DNA of 64,000 nucleotides, from the NCBI GenBank assembly GCA_964035795.1, contig OZ038321.1, positions 16,423,971-16,487,970 of the forward strand. Direction: 5' to 3'. Below are positions 11,690-22,882 of the stretch, piece after piece (positions within the stretch are counted from its first letter, which is position 1; each line of letters begins with the position of its first letter). Source of the DNA: Pterobdella sp. o SKG-2022 (taxonomy: Eukaryota; Annelida; Clitellata; Hirudinida; Piscicolidae). A model generated the notes under the pieces. That model had not been told where the DNA came from. It searched no databases and was given only the letters and a program-made list of their open reading frames with translations. The translations under genes and the position numbers were made by a program.

Positions 11690-12979
11690 TTGCCAGGCCA
11701 TACTTGTTGCTTATACACCGGACAAGAAGAGGATGTGGTGACATGGTCAGGACAAAGGCGATTTGATTTAAAGCAGGGAACACAGAAGGGAGGAGAAGAT
11801 TCAGAACAGTTGTCAGACGGATGGTCTTTGCCACAGTGCTCACATACTCTAGGGTTGTGGCATTTAGATATATTATGGCCATAAGTCTGGCAATTCAGAC
11901 ATCTAGTAGGGTGAATACGAAAGTGGAAAGGAAATCTACCAAAAGGGAGATGTATATTCTTGGACTTGAGCAGCGTGGGAAAAACAGTGCTTGAAACTTG
12001 GATAAGCCAATCACGGGTAGAAGGATTTCGTGCGTTAGGCCTCTGTCTGAAGGCACGGAGAGCGCTGGGATGAGCAGATGGAAAGAGATTAAAAGAATTG
12101 GGTCATGGAGGCGGATGTTGGGAAGAGAGGAAAGAAAAAGTTTAGCATCTTTGAGTAAATCAGCAGAGTCAGCTTCCCAGACAACGGCATCAGTAGACTC
12201 ACGAACATGCTTGGGATAAGACTTAAAGGTCTGTTTAGAAAGGTTAATGGATGAAACCAATCTTCTGCAGAGCTCACTTGAAGTCTCATCTGTGGTGGAA
12301 GTAATTTTAGTCAAATATTTAATTATAGGTGGAGTTTTCTTGATAGAATGGTTTATATGTTGATTGGGGGAGTGTGAGTGTGAGATTTTGTTAGTGGGTG
12401 GAGAAGAAAGAGTGTGCTTGTTTTTTGACTTAACTGCTGTAAGTAGGTTGAGGTGAGTTAGAAGTAAGAGTAGATGTGATTGAATTGATTGGTGAGAATG
12501 ATTCTAGTGAAATTAATGATGGAAAATTATTAATTAAACTAAGAGATGAAGTAGTTGTAGAAGCAGGAGATGGAGAAGTTGAAAATGATGCCATGCTTGT
12601 AGATGAAGTTGGAGAAGTGGTCATAGTTGTTGAAGTTGAGCTTGATGAAGAAGATGGAGTTGTTGAGAAGAGATGTAGTGGATGAGGAGATTGAGGCAGT
12701 CGAAGGAAATGTAGTGGTTGAAAAGATTGAAGTGGTTGAAGGAGATGTGGTAGTTGAAGTAAATGTAGTAAATGTAGTGGTCGAGGAAAGTAAAGTAGTT
12801 GAAGGATAAGAAGTAGTCAAAGAAAATGTGGTAGGCGAGAAAAGTGAAGGAGATGAAGTGATCATAGTTTTCGGCTCTCGCCCTCTTTTTTTTGGAACCG
12901 AGGGTTCCTCAGACTTTATTAAGTTCAACACATTACTTCGTAACGTGTTAAGAGCTGCTTGAATAGAATCTCGGAACAA
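11690..12979 (-). pseudogene. LINE ORF1, broken: Ser/Thr-rich region plus CCHC zinc knuckles
   Basis: The N-terminal part (12979-12539) begins after a stop, with a basic KKRGREPK motif, then runs into a Ser/Thr-rich low-complexity stretch encoded by a purine-rich repeat. A middle part (12314-11895) is in another frame. The 3' part (about 11920-11710) carries zinc-knuckle spacing: CLNCQTYGHNISKCHNPRVC, then CEHCGKDHPSDNC and a further Cys pair. These are RNA-binding knuckles of the nucleocapsid-like ORF1 of non-LTR elements. At least two frameshifts separate the parts. Confidence 0.8.
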
Positions 12980-13180
12980 ATTATTTCGATGGCGGACATG
13001 TTATCAACCATAGAAAAATCTACTTATTGTACATATTTTTATTCTGCATTATCAATACCTATTTTACAATCTTTCGACGTCAGACACATCTCTTTGTGTC
13101 ACCAAGCTTTCATCGCAACTTTTGCTTACCAGTGCATATTTTTCACTTAACGTATTGATACCGGTAGCTCTAATCTGATA

Positions 13181-15680
13181 TATTATTATTTTTCACATTC
13201 AATGCTTTTTTTATTAGTCTAAATTCATATATCTTTAATAAAATGATTTTTAAACAATTTTTGAATTCATTATTATTCTATTTTACTAGCTTTTCAATGT
13301 CCCTTTTCACCCCGGGTGCTCAGATTCGGTTTTGTGCATTATAATAGGCATTGTAGTTTTCCTTAGAGTCATCAATATTTGTGAACTTCTCTTTCTAGCC
13401 TTTGTCTCATCAGCTATTTTCTTTTGTACAATAACTTCAACTTATGATTAATTTTTATCATAAAACACGTTATTCGAAAAACTGAGATAGAACTTGTAAA
13501 AATTTCAGTCTTATCATGAGACTGGCAAAAAAATGTAACTATTTTATCTAATAATTATGGTCGATCAGGGGCTTTTTATCCTTTTTCAAAAAGGTCTCAT
13601 TCTCATTCTTGTGGTAAAAAATAACACAAAAGTGTTCAAAAGTTTACTTCAAAACCTTTTAATCTAATAAAATAACATCAGGTATTCTACCTTCTTGGTA
13701 TATTTTATCACTTTGTTCGTAAACTAACAGGTTAATTCTTTTCATTTTTTTCTTTCATTCCATTTTTCTTCAGTTTATTTTTTCACCTCACTTTCTTCGA
13801 ATCTACCAAAAAATTTTAATAAACAAAATGAAGTTTTTTTTTCTTAAACTTAATGAACAATTTTTCTCCTTTTTTTTGTTTGTATTCTCTTCATGTATTT
13901 TTCAGCCACTCGTCTTTCTGATGTTTCTTTTACATACCCTTTCTTCAATCTCTAACAGAAAGTTTTTTCTAATACTTCACTAACTAATCTTTTAAAAATT
14001 TTTTTTGGTTTTTTTTTCTATTCATATGCTCAAATTCAATGTCCTTAATTAAAGCCTTCATGGATAGAAAAAAATTTAGCGGCAACGAAGTATCGAAAAA
14101 TAGCCGCATAAAAGATAGATCTGAAAATTTGTTGATAATAGTTAAAAATTTTCAAAACTTTAAAAACTTTTGATTTCTTTTAATTTTATTGTTTTTTGTA
14201 TAGGAAAGTAATCTGAATTAAAAACACAAAAAAGCCATAAAACAAATACGAGAATAAAGTTGAAACAACGGAGCACGTCTCTGCTCAAAAACATGGAATT
14301 CACCGCAAGAACTCATTAGTTTTCACCTATGCCCATTTTTTTTAAAACATTCATATCAAAACTCATAACTTATTATTTCATTAACATTTTTCACTTTGAA
14401 TTTTTTCTCGTTTTTTAACATTTTTTTAAACAGAATTTCAATGTTTCTTAAAAAAATCTAGTTTTTTTATGCTAAGACTAAACTTATTGAAAATTATATC
14501 GTTTTTAATATATGTAGAAAACACTACCATTTTTTAATGTGAAATTTTTGAAAAATTTTTCATTAAAACTCATTAAGACATCTCCAAAAAATTTGAATTC
14601 TAATGTAAAAATTGATAGAGAATGGCTACCCGAAAATTGAACGTTTTCAAAAAAATTTTCTACTTATCTTGTTACCCTATATTAGGATTGATGGTTATAA
14701 AGTTTCACAAAGTTTAATGTATCTAATAATTCATATTATGCTTTTTTAAGGTTTTGGTAGATTTATTTTTAGTTAAAATTCAAAAACTTCGTTAATTTTT
14801 CTTTATTATCCAATTGAAAGATTAATTTTTGGAAAACTTTTTATAACTTACAGGCGTTTCACACATGAAAAATTTTTAATCTTTTTTTGAATTTTTTAAT
14901 TCTTTTAATGCAAAACAAAATACTTCGGAAAACCCTAGTTTTCAAATCTATTTAAAAGGATTTCTTATATTTTTTTCTTAAACAAATTTTAAACTTTTTT
15001 CTTCTTATCGTGAGCCCATTTAAACAATTTTGTGAAAATCTTGGAAAGTATATAAAAATCAAACCAACGTATTTTGATAAAACTAAATTATCGACAAGTT
15101 TATCGCTCCAATAAATATCTTAAACCCTTCAGTTTTGAAGATAAAATAACAAAAAAACAAAGAATGTCATTGAAAAATTAAACATTAAACCTTTCACATC
15201 ACTCTTCATTGAAATTAAAAGTGAATATTTAGCAAAGAAAACATCATAACTAATAACTCCTATAGCTAAGGGCATCGAGACACTACACCAACAGTGCTAA
15301 GAACTTTCTGACAGAACTTCTAGAACCACATTAGTTTTGAAACTTTATCTAACATCGTGTCACTCGCATTTCAAAGTTAAATTAAAAATTAATCATAAAA
15401 AGCGTCAAAAATTATATGCAATAATCCCTTTTATTTAAGATATTTCTCAAAATTTCAAATAATCAAATTTCTTTTTCATTTATTATGAATATCCAACATG
15501 AAAAAAGCCACTATTAAATTTCTTCGTGTATTTGTGTGCAGAATTATTTTCAAGTTCTGCTGTTTGTGCCTCAAAATATTATTACCCCAAATTATGGCAT
15601 CAAAATACAAAAAAAAATTTTTAAGAAGTATTGAACTTCCTTGAGCATTTCAAATGCTAAAAACATTTTCTTTCACATTT
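13181..15680. other. AT-rich stretch without a recognised gene
   Basis: Contains a pyrimidine-rich tract at about 13740-14060. A 48-residue ATG frame with a CCLC cluster starts at about 15498 on the plus strand (MKKATIKFLRVFVCRI...), with no further support. No RNA gene or repeat is recognised. Confidence 0.4.
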
Positions 15681-15682
15681 TT

Positions 15683-16600
15683 TCTCAAGTTAATTTGATG
15701 TAATTAGATCCCAAAACGTGGAATGTGTGTATAAAATATGAATTAAGATTGTAATCGTAATCTACTTTTAGTTCTATTTGGAATCGCCACTAGTTTCATT
15801 TTCAGACGTGATGAGTACGTTTAAAGCTCATAAGCACGTTACAGAGGCATCCTCCAAGCAGTTATATGTGTGGACCAAACTCCCATGTGGAGATTGTCCA
15901 TGTGAAGATTGTTTGTTCTGGATGTAAAATATATCTAGATTTTCAATTAAACTGCCCAATGTTCTCATATTCATATTGTGTTGGTTCGTGTAAATAAGAT
16001 TGTCAATACGTCTAAGAAAAAAATTTGATTGAGAGAAACAGCTAAAATTGGTGGGATATAGCAAATTGTAGAAGCAAGCTCAAGCAAGAAATTTTCATAT
16101 TCGAATAATTGGCATAATAAAAAACTTGGTTTACATAAAAAATCATTCAAATTTTTTTTTATTGTAATTTTATTAGTTATAAATTTTTTCTTTTCTTTCT
16201 ATAGAGAAAAAATTTAATCAAAATTTTAGTAAAAAATAAAAATCTAAATTTTCTCATACAAAGAAAAAACATTAAGAAATAATTGAGAAACTGAAATATG
16301 AAAATTATAACTGAAATGAAAACCTACTAAATTTTTAAAAACTCTATTTTAAATATTGAGTTTTAAGCACCCGCCTACTTCGTTTTTGATCTTCTTTTCA
16401 TTTCATTCCAACTTAATTTTTATCACTTTTCACGTTTCTGTACTCATCTACTTTTTAAAGAATTGTTTTAACAAAATCTTGTGTTCTAGAAATATTTATT
16501 TGCAAGCTTTTTTAAAATTTTTTCAGTGCAAATTGTTACAAACATTTTAAATCTTTCAGACTTTTTCTCAAATTAATTTGATGTAAGTAGATCCCATATT
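15683..16600. repeat. Pair of direct repeats
   Basis: A segment at about 15682-15715 (TTAATTTGATGTAATTAGAT core, then CCCA) is repeated at about 16563-16600 with a few changes (TTAATTTGATGTAAGTAGAT). The two copies are about 880 bp apart and bracket the last exon of the four-exon gene at 15828-17301. They could be remnants of a dispersed repeat. Confidence 0.5.
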
Positions 16601-17301
16601 TACGTTCATAAAAAATATCAAGGATCGATGTTAGCGTTTTTTATTGCATTCTCAGTGAGAATTTAATACTGAAAATCTCTCAAAACTTGAAAAGGCAAAA
16701 AATTTTTGTTGAAAATCATTCAAATGGGTGCTTCAAAAGTGATTAATTATTCGAAACGGTAATCTATCAATGGTTTCAATGAATTTCTTTCAAGTTAAGA
16801 ATTTGAAAAACACCATTCATTTGAAAATTTCTCAATAAACCTGATCTAGTGCTGATCATTTTTCAAAACTCACATCATACAAATAATTTTGGACTTTTTT
16901 ACTTTTAAGTATAGGGAAAAAACGAAAGTACTAACTCCACCTACTTGACATGCGATATGGCTTCAGCAGTGAATCTGGATGCGTTAGATTTTGGCTGGCT
17001 GTTTTTGCGTCTGAATGAAAACCTTGTAGATTGCTCCATGTTGGGTTGCAGGCTATGAAAATGATTCACAATATCATAAAGATTCAATCTCCATTTTATA
17101 TTTTGTCTATCAGAACATGCTCTTAAATGTATGAGTCTTTCATAAATAAATCCTACCTTGACTCAAGTTTCAAGAGGGTTGAGGAATATTTTTCTACAAC
17201 AAATGACAATCTTGATGGGGTTCTTGTACATTCCTTTATAAATGCTTCTGGTGCCTGCTTGTAGGAAATTGTATATATAAAAATACTGCGGTAAGCTCCA
17301 T
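15828..17301 (-). CDS. Unrecognised 134-residue protein, four exons, one 32-nt intron
   Basis: Minus-strand exons join in phase: 17301-17287 (ATG in context AAAATGG, five codons), 17254-17157, 17052-16945 and 16011-15828 (TGA). Donors are gtattt, gtagga and gtaggt; acceptors acaagcag, tttcatag and a strong ttttttcttag. All four phases agree and the frame is open for 134 codons. The product starts MELTAAPEAFIKEC, continues with a helix-prone stretch (VVEKYSSTLLKLES), a basic linker (FSFRRKNSQPKS), a second helix-prone stretch (FTAEAISHVKRIDNLI) and a Ser/His-rich tail ending in CL. No signal peptide or membrane segment. I do not recognise it. It sits head-to-head with the kinesin gene, start codons 248 bp apart. 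The first intron (17286-17255) is only 32 nt; if it is not spliced, the start would be at another, unseen exon. Confidence 0.6.
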
Positions 17302-17549
17302 TTTTTTTTCATTACTTTTTCAATATAAAAATTTCTTACGGAAATTCAAGTAGAATTGATATTAATTGAGGCTTAAAAAATGTTTCAAAATTAATTTTAT
17401 AAAATGAAACGCCGCTACAAAATTGTTTATGCGTCTATAGAAATAACTAACTAAATGATTCTAATCAAATAAATTCTAAATAACCAAAAATCTCAAAATT
17501 AATTTAAGTTTCACATTAATTTAAAACAGTAATCACCCACGATCGAAAC
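17302..17549. promoter_or_regulatory. Likely bidirectional promoter region
   Basis: 248 bp between the start codons of the minus-strand 134-residue gene and the plus-strand kinesin gene. It is AT-rich, with no clear TATA box in either direction. A ttttaaaacag directly upstream of the kinesin start could be an acceptor for an upstream 5'-UTR exon, in which case the kinesin promoter lies elsewhere. Inference from layout only. Confidence 0.35.
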
Positions 17550-20500
17550 ATGGGCGAGTGTGTGAAGGTGGTAGTGAGGTGTCGGCCCATGAATGAAAGA
17601 GAAGTGAAACTTCAATGCTTGAATGTTATTGACATAAATCACGCTTCAAGAGAATGCAGCATTCAACTCGACGACACCAACCCTGCAAAGAGATTCACAT
17701 TTGATGGGGCCTACGATGCCCATTGCAACACAGAACAAATATATGCACATATGATTTACCCTCTTGTTGAAGTCAGTGGAGATTTTAACGATAAAACGCA
17801 TTAATGTGTTTACTCAACTTTCAATATGAATCTAACAATTTTATCTGTTTTGACTAGCATCGAAAAACTAATGTTTGAATATAAAGAAAAGTTTATTAAA
17901 AATTTTAGATTTTTAAACAAAAACTCTTTCAAAATTCTCTCATTCTTAAGTAAAAATGAAAGATATATAGGGTTTTTCAATTCAATTCAAAATCTTAGCA
18001 ATTGTCTACCAAATCTTAGCAATTGACTTCCAAATCTTGGCAATTGCGCACAAAAGTTTGAATATTCAAAAAATTTTGTAAAAATTTTATTTTAAAATTT
18101 AAAATAAATTTTTAAAATTGCCATAAAAAAACCGAAAAATATTTTTTTGAGGTATTTTGAGCTTTTCGTGGTATATTTCTTAATTAAATAGCAGATCTTT
18201 GCAATTGAAAAAGTTGTGATTTTTTGTTTTACTCTATATCTTTTATCTTCATGGCTGAAAATAGTAAAGTCAAAACGAGCAAAAAAGCCGTTTCAGATGA
18301 GGATCGTGAAAGAATAGTCACAAAGTGCTTAGAGGGGTGCTCTGTAAAGACAATAAGTGTAGTTTTATAATTAAACTACCACACTGTACATTCCATTGTT
18401 TCAAAATTTTTTAAATATGGAAACGCAGCTAGAAAACCAATATTTACCCCAGAATTGAAAGAAGCTCTATTAAGAAAAGTCAATGCTGATTGCACGACAA
18501 CTCTCAAACAGCTTAAAGAATGGTTAAAAATGAGCACAGCATAGAAGTATCAATTAGTACAAGAGGAGGAGCCATGGCAGAAAACAAACTAAGATGTTTA
18601 ATTGTTAATAAATTTGATGAAATAACAGGTAATCACTGTTATTCATTTTATAGAAAAATGCTGGGTTATTTATTAAAATGCTCCAATAAAGAAATTATTA
18701 ATGAATAAACTATATTTTATTGTATAATTTTTTAAATATTTGAATTGTTTTTTTTAAATATTTGGAATAAATTTTTAATACGGTTTTTATTATTTATTTA
18801 TTTACTATTGTTAATTAAATTTCCTACTGAAACTCGGTACTTAGTAGTATTTGTTTTCCAGCAGTATGAGATGCGTAAATAAGTTCCGCGGACGAGCGTT
18901 TGGCACCGTGAATATACTAAGAACACGGTACTTGTCAGAAAAGCTCAAAAAAATATTTTTTTGGTATTTTTATTGCAATTTTAAAATGAAATTTTTTGAA
19001 TATTCACTTAATTTTTCTTAAATTTATTTTTTTTTTTGAAATTTGATAATCAATTGAAAAAATATTGTAATCAAATGCTATGATTTTGTGCGCAATTGCC
19101 AAGATTTTGAAGTCAATTGCAAAGATTTGGTAAGCAATTGCTAAGATTTTAAATTGAATTGAAAAACCCTATATTTGCGTAAAAAATATTTAATATGTTT
19201 TCTGAACAATAAATCTATATTTCCCTTTTATAAAACATTCAAAGCTATTTTATTCTTTAGCCAATTGTTAAAACCCATTTAAAGAGTGTTCTGGAAGGTT
19301 ACAACGGCACAATCTTCGCCTATGGACAGACGGGCAGCGGCAAGTCATATTCCATGCAGGGGGTGCACGAGCCAGCTTGTGACAGAGGGATTATTCCCAG
19401 GTAGTTCATGAATTGTTTCATAAGCCGTCGTGAAACAGGAAGCATGAAACCTCATCAGAATGCATATTATCAAAATCAAAATTTATAATTCGTTTTGCTT
19501 CATTTCGAATTCAAAAACTTTTTTTATATAAAAGATTAACAGTTCATTTGATTTATTTTAAAATAATTTTTTTCGTAAATTTTTTTTTAAATTTTTTCAA
19601 TATATTTAGAGAATTTATTTGATAAAAGTCCGGTATGAATTATATCATATTTTAATTAAAAAGTTCATATCTATGATTTCATCAGTTTTTGTATTTGACT
19701 GAGTAGCTATAAACTTTAAATTTTCGAAATTCTTAGTAGTGATTTTTTAAATTAAGAAAACAAAAAGATTCATATTCAAAGAGAGAAATATCTGTATGAA
19801 AATTACAATTTATACATCCTTCGAGCCCTATTTGACACGTGAACTTGTATTAGCCGGTACATACCTCGTCTTACGACATCTATGCTGAAACTATTGATGC
19901 CATAAAATATAATTAATACAAGTAGAGTTAGAAAATTGATAATATATGCAATGGAATAGCAATGGCGTTCAAACTTGATAAAATTTTGAATGTAGTCTGA
20001 GAGATAAGCAGTTTTATACATGACCACATTTGTTTCCCATTTAAGTTTATCATTTATGCTTCAGTATTTCAATTTGATAATCATTTAAAAAAATGACCAT
20101 TTCAGGTCATTTGATCACATTTTCGAAAATGTTTATGTGAGTGAAAATTCGAAATTCATCATTCATGCTTCATATTTGGAGATCTATAATGAAGAAGTTA
20201 GAGATCTTTTAGGGAAAGATATCAAGAAAAAACTCGAAGTGAAGGAAGGAAGCAACAAAGGAGTCTACGTTAATGGTTTTATCTCGTTATTTTCCTTGAT
20301 TAAATTATTCGTTTTATGTTTCTTCTGGGTTTTCATAAGTTAAAGTGCCAATATCTTTTCATAACCAAAATCTACAGCAGCTTGTCAGCTAAATAAATGT
20401 TATGATAGGATTTTTTATAACCAATATACTGATAAAAATGTACTTCAATTACATTTCCTATCTGAATATTTCAATTTTTAAGGTCTGACAATGCATCAGT

Positions 20501-22806
20501 GTGATAGTCAAGAGAGTTGCGAGAGGATAATGAAGAGGGGGTGGAACAATAGGTCTGTAGGATCTACACTCATGAATGCTGATTCTTCCCGCAGCCATTC
20601 TATTTTTAGTATCCATTTAGAAAGATCTGATTTTGAACTTGGAAATAAGCTTCAAAAAGATCGAAAAGCGAAAATTCGAGTAGCAAAGCTAAATTTAATA
20701 GACTTAGCGGGAAGTGAAAGACAAGGAAAAACAGGGGCGTCTGGAATAAGATTGAAAGAAGCCTCTAAAATAAATTTGTCTCTCTCAGCTCTAGGAAATG
20801 TCATATCAGCTTTAGTCGATGGCAAGTCATCTCATATTCCCTTCCGAGATTCCAAACTCACCCGTTTGCTGCAAGATAGTTTGGGGGGTAACACGAAAAC
20901 AATCATGCTTGCTTGTCTTTCTCCTGCAGATAACAATGCCGAAGAAACACTCAGCACTTTGAGGTATGCCAACAGAGCAAAAAGTATCAAAAATAAGCCT
21001 AAAATCAATGAAGATCCTAAAGATGCTTTAATAAGACAATTTCAAGAAGAAATTCAAAGGCTCAAAGAGCTACTGTCTCAAAACCAAATGCAAAAAAGTA
21101 CTAGTGAAATTAGTAAATCTTCAGAAAACATGCAACCAAATGCGTCCACAATAGAAAATGGAAATACTTCGGAACTTATCAATCCTGTAAGATGCTATAA
21201 CAATAGTAACATTAAATATTGATAGTTAATAATGATAAAATTTAAAATTAAACAGAAACTTGAAGAGGAAATAAAATCATCGAAAGATGAATTGATGGAA
21301 ATAAAAAAAGCAAAAAAGAAAGCAGAAGATGAGTTTGAAGATTTGAACAAAAAGTACCTTGCTTGCGTGAAACAAAAATCTGAAAACGAAGAAAAAAATC
21401 AATGTTTTTCTAGTGTTTCTATATTTGAAGAAAAGAAAAACATAAATGAAGAAACGAAAAATAAAAAAAATAATGATTTGAACGAAGCTCTTGCCAGGTT
21501 TGTGCTTCATAAATCCTGACACATTGTTCAAATAGAATAAGATAATATTTTTTGTGTGTTATTAATGATGTCAATTTTAAACATGAAACACAGGATAAAA
21601 GAGCTTGAAAGTAAGCTAGTTGGAGGAGAAAAAACGAACAGCGATACAATTAAAAAAAGGAAAGAACAAAGGAAAAAAGAATTTGAAAACTATAACAAAA
21701 AAGTATTAGGTGCAACCTTTTGAGGGGTTTTGAATGATTTAATACATTTCAACATCTTCATTAAATTTTCAGAAGTGCTTGAAAAAAAAGCTGGTGATGA
21801 TGTCATGCTGGAACTGTTTGGAGGAAGTTGTGAAAAAATAAGTTATCTAGAAAAGATTATCAATGAAAAAAACAAAAATGTTATTATATTGAAAAATTTC
21901 TTGAAATATTTATTAATTAGCTGTTAATTTTAATAAGAAGGGTAAAAAAGTGTAAGTATAATTTAAATATTAAACATTATGAGCTTCCATATAAATGTGA
22001 ATCCTGATTCAAACAGCTTGAAGACTTGCAACAAGAGCTTGTGGACATCAGAAAAGAATTCGAAAATGATCGATCAGACTACCTCGATGCAATAAGAAGC
22101 AACGAGAAAGAAAACTCATGGCTCAACGCTGTTCTCAAGTGTATGACTGCTCTCGTCAGAAAAAACTGCAATTATTGTAACCTCGACAGAATAAAGTATA
22201 TTCATTCGTGAATTTGTATTTATTAATATTCATAACATAATCATTTCATGAAAACTATATTTTATTATTAAAGAAATTTACTATGAGATTGATTATAACG
22301 CTTTGAACCAGGTCATTATCAACTTGGGACGACATAGAAAAGTCGTGGAGTTTACCTGCAGTGGTCTTTCAAAAGTTACAATTGCCAGATGCACCCATCC
22401 TCAAACCTACAAAATCTTTCAAGGTAATATAATTTTAAAAAACAAACTTGTCGTTTTTTATCGTTCTTTTATAAAGATAAAAAACTTTGTGAAAGCATTA
22501 AATTTAAGTAAACAAAATTTTTCAGACAACTAATGCTTTTTTCTCAACCAGAGCAGAAGAAATACTTCAAAGTGAAGAGTTTTTTCACAGTATTTTAATT
22601 ACAAACGAGAAAATATTTTTTTGCATGACTGAACAACTTCAATTTCAGATAATAACTTTTTCGGCGAAGAACGACTTTTGACAAAAAATAACAAGAAAAA
22701 TGAAATTTCTGAAAAATCGAGCGATAAATTTACTGAAATTGATTCAGAAAAATCATTAAAGAAACCTTCAAATCTAAAGCCTCTGAAACTCCCGCGAATG
22801 AAATGA
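17550..22806 (+). CDS. KIF17: Homodimeric kinesin-2 motor, KIF17/OSM-3 type, ten exons
   Basis: Exons: 17550-17771, 19285-19400, 20106-20275, 20483-21186, 21256-21497, 21594-21709, 21773-21879, 22017-22195, 22274-22423 and 22649-22806 (TGA). The N-terminus [15 protein letters not shown]-loop GQTGSGKS, switch [10 protein letters not shown], switch [11 protein letters not shown] and the neck entry [14 protein letters not shown] define a complete motor of about 340 residues. A coiled coil follows, with the KIF17/OSM-3 signature near [10 protein letters not shown], then a short tail ending KLPRMK. About 720 residues in all, near OSM-3 in length. The family carries cargo along axonemes in cilia. 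Phases agree at every junction except exon 8/9: the only donor (gtatat, phase 2) and acceptor (taaag) give a TGA four codons later, whereas the downstream frame needs phase 1. This is either an assembly indel or a real C-terminal truncation. Intron 1 holds a transposon. Confidence 0.9.
17966..19173 (+). mobile_element. Tc1/mariner-type DNA transposon with long inverted repeats, inside kinesin intron 1
   Basis: The ends are mirror images, TATAGGGTTTTTCAATTCAA at 17966 and its complement ending at 19173, flanked by TA, the target favoured by Tc1/mariner elements. The inverted repeats extend about 200 bp (to about 18190 and from about 18930). Each holds three direct repeats of about 21 bp built on AAATCTTAGCAATTG, probably binding sites for the transposase. 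Between them is a broken transposase start at 18252. About 1.2 kb. Confidence 0.85.
18252..18707 (+). pseudogene. Transposase N-terminal fragment with HTH domain
   Basis: Starts [20 protein letters not shown], followed by a helix-turn-helix of the IS630/Tc1 kind ([19 protein letters not shown], then a stop, then [14 protein letters not shown]). Stop codons fall inside the HTH and again after [10 protein letters not shown], and no DDE/DDD catalytic core can be read before the right inverted repeat. The element is therefore non-autonomous. Assignment beyond IS630/Tc1-like is uncertain. Confidence 0.65.
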
Positions 22807-22876
22807 AACTATTCCTTCATCAACCCACATTGAAAACGTTCAAATATTATGAAGCATCGCATATTATAATGTTAAA

Positions 22877-22882
22877 AATAAA
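22877..22882 (+). terminator. Polyadenylation signal AATAAA of the kinesin gene
   Basis: AATAAA lies 71 bp after the TGA of the kinesin gene, in AT-rich sequence. It is the best-placed candidate, but such hexamers are common at this base composition. Confidence 0.4.

Larger units (their letters stand above)
8731..13180 (-). mobile_element. CR1/L2-clade non-LTR retrotransposon (LINE), nearly full length, decayed
   Basis: Read on the minus strand this runs from a 5' region near 13.0-13.2 kb, through an ORF1 with zinc knuckles (about 12979-11690), to an ORF2 with an apurinic-type endonuclease and a reverse transcriptase (11671-8813). It ends at 8757-8731 in a short AT-repeat tail of (AAT)-type units. 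The C-terminal block with LHWLPV, LWNSFP and LKTHLYNQ is typical of CR1/L2 ORF2. Frameshifts in ORF1, a frameshift near 10300, a TGA at about 9564 and a changed catalytic motif show that it cannot act on its own. About 4.4 kb; target-site duplications not resolved. Confidence 0.9.

Noticed and set aside
15810..15930. A plus-strand Cys-rich micro-ORF (LPCGDCPCEDCLFWM) after a ttttcag acceptor
   Set aside because: It overlaps, in antisense, the last exon of the better-supported minus-strand four-exon gene.
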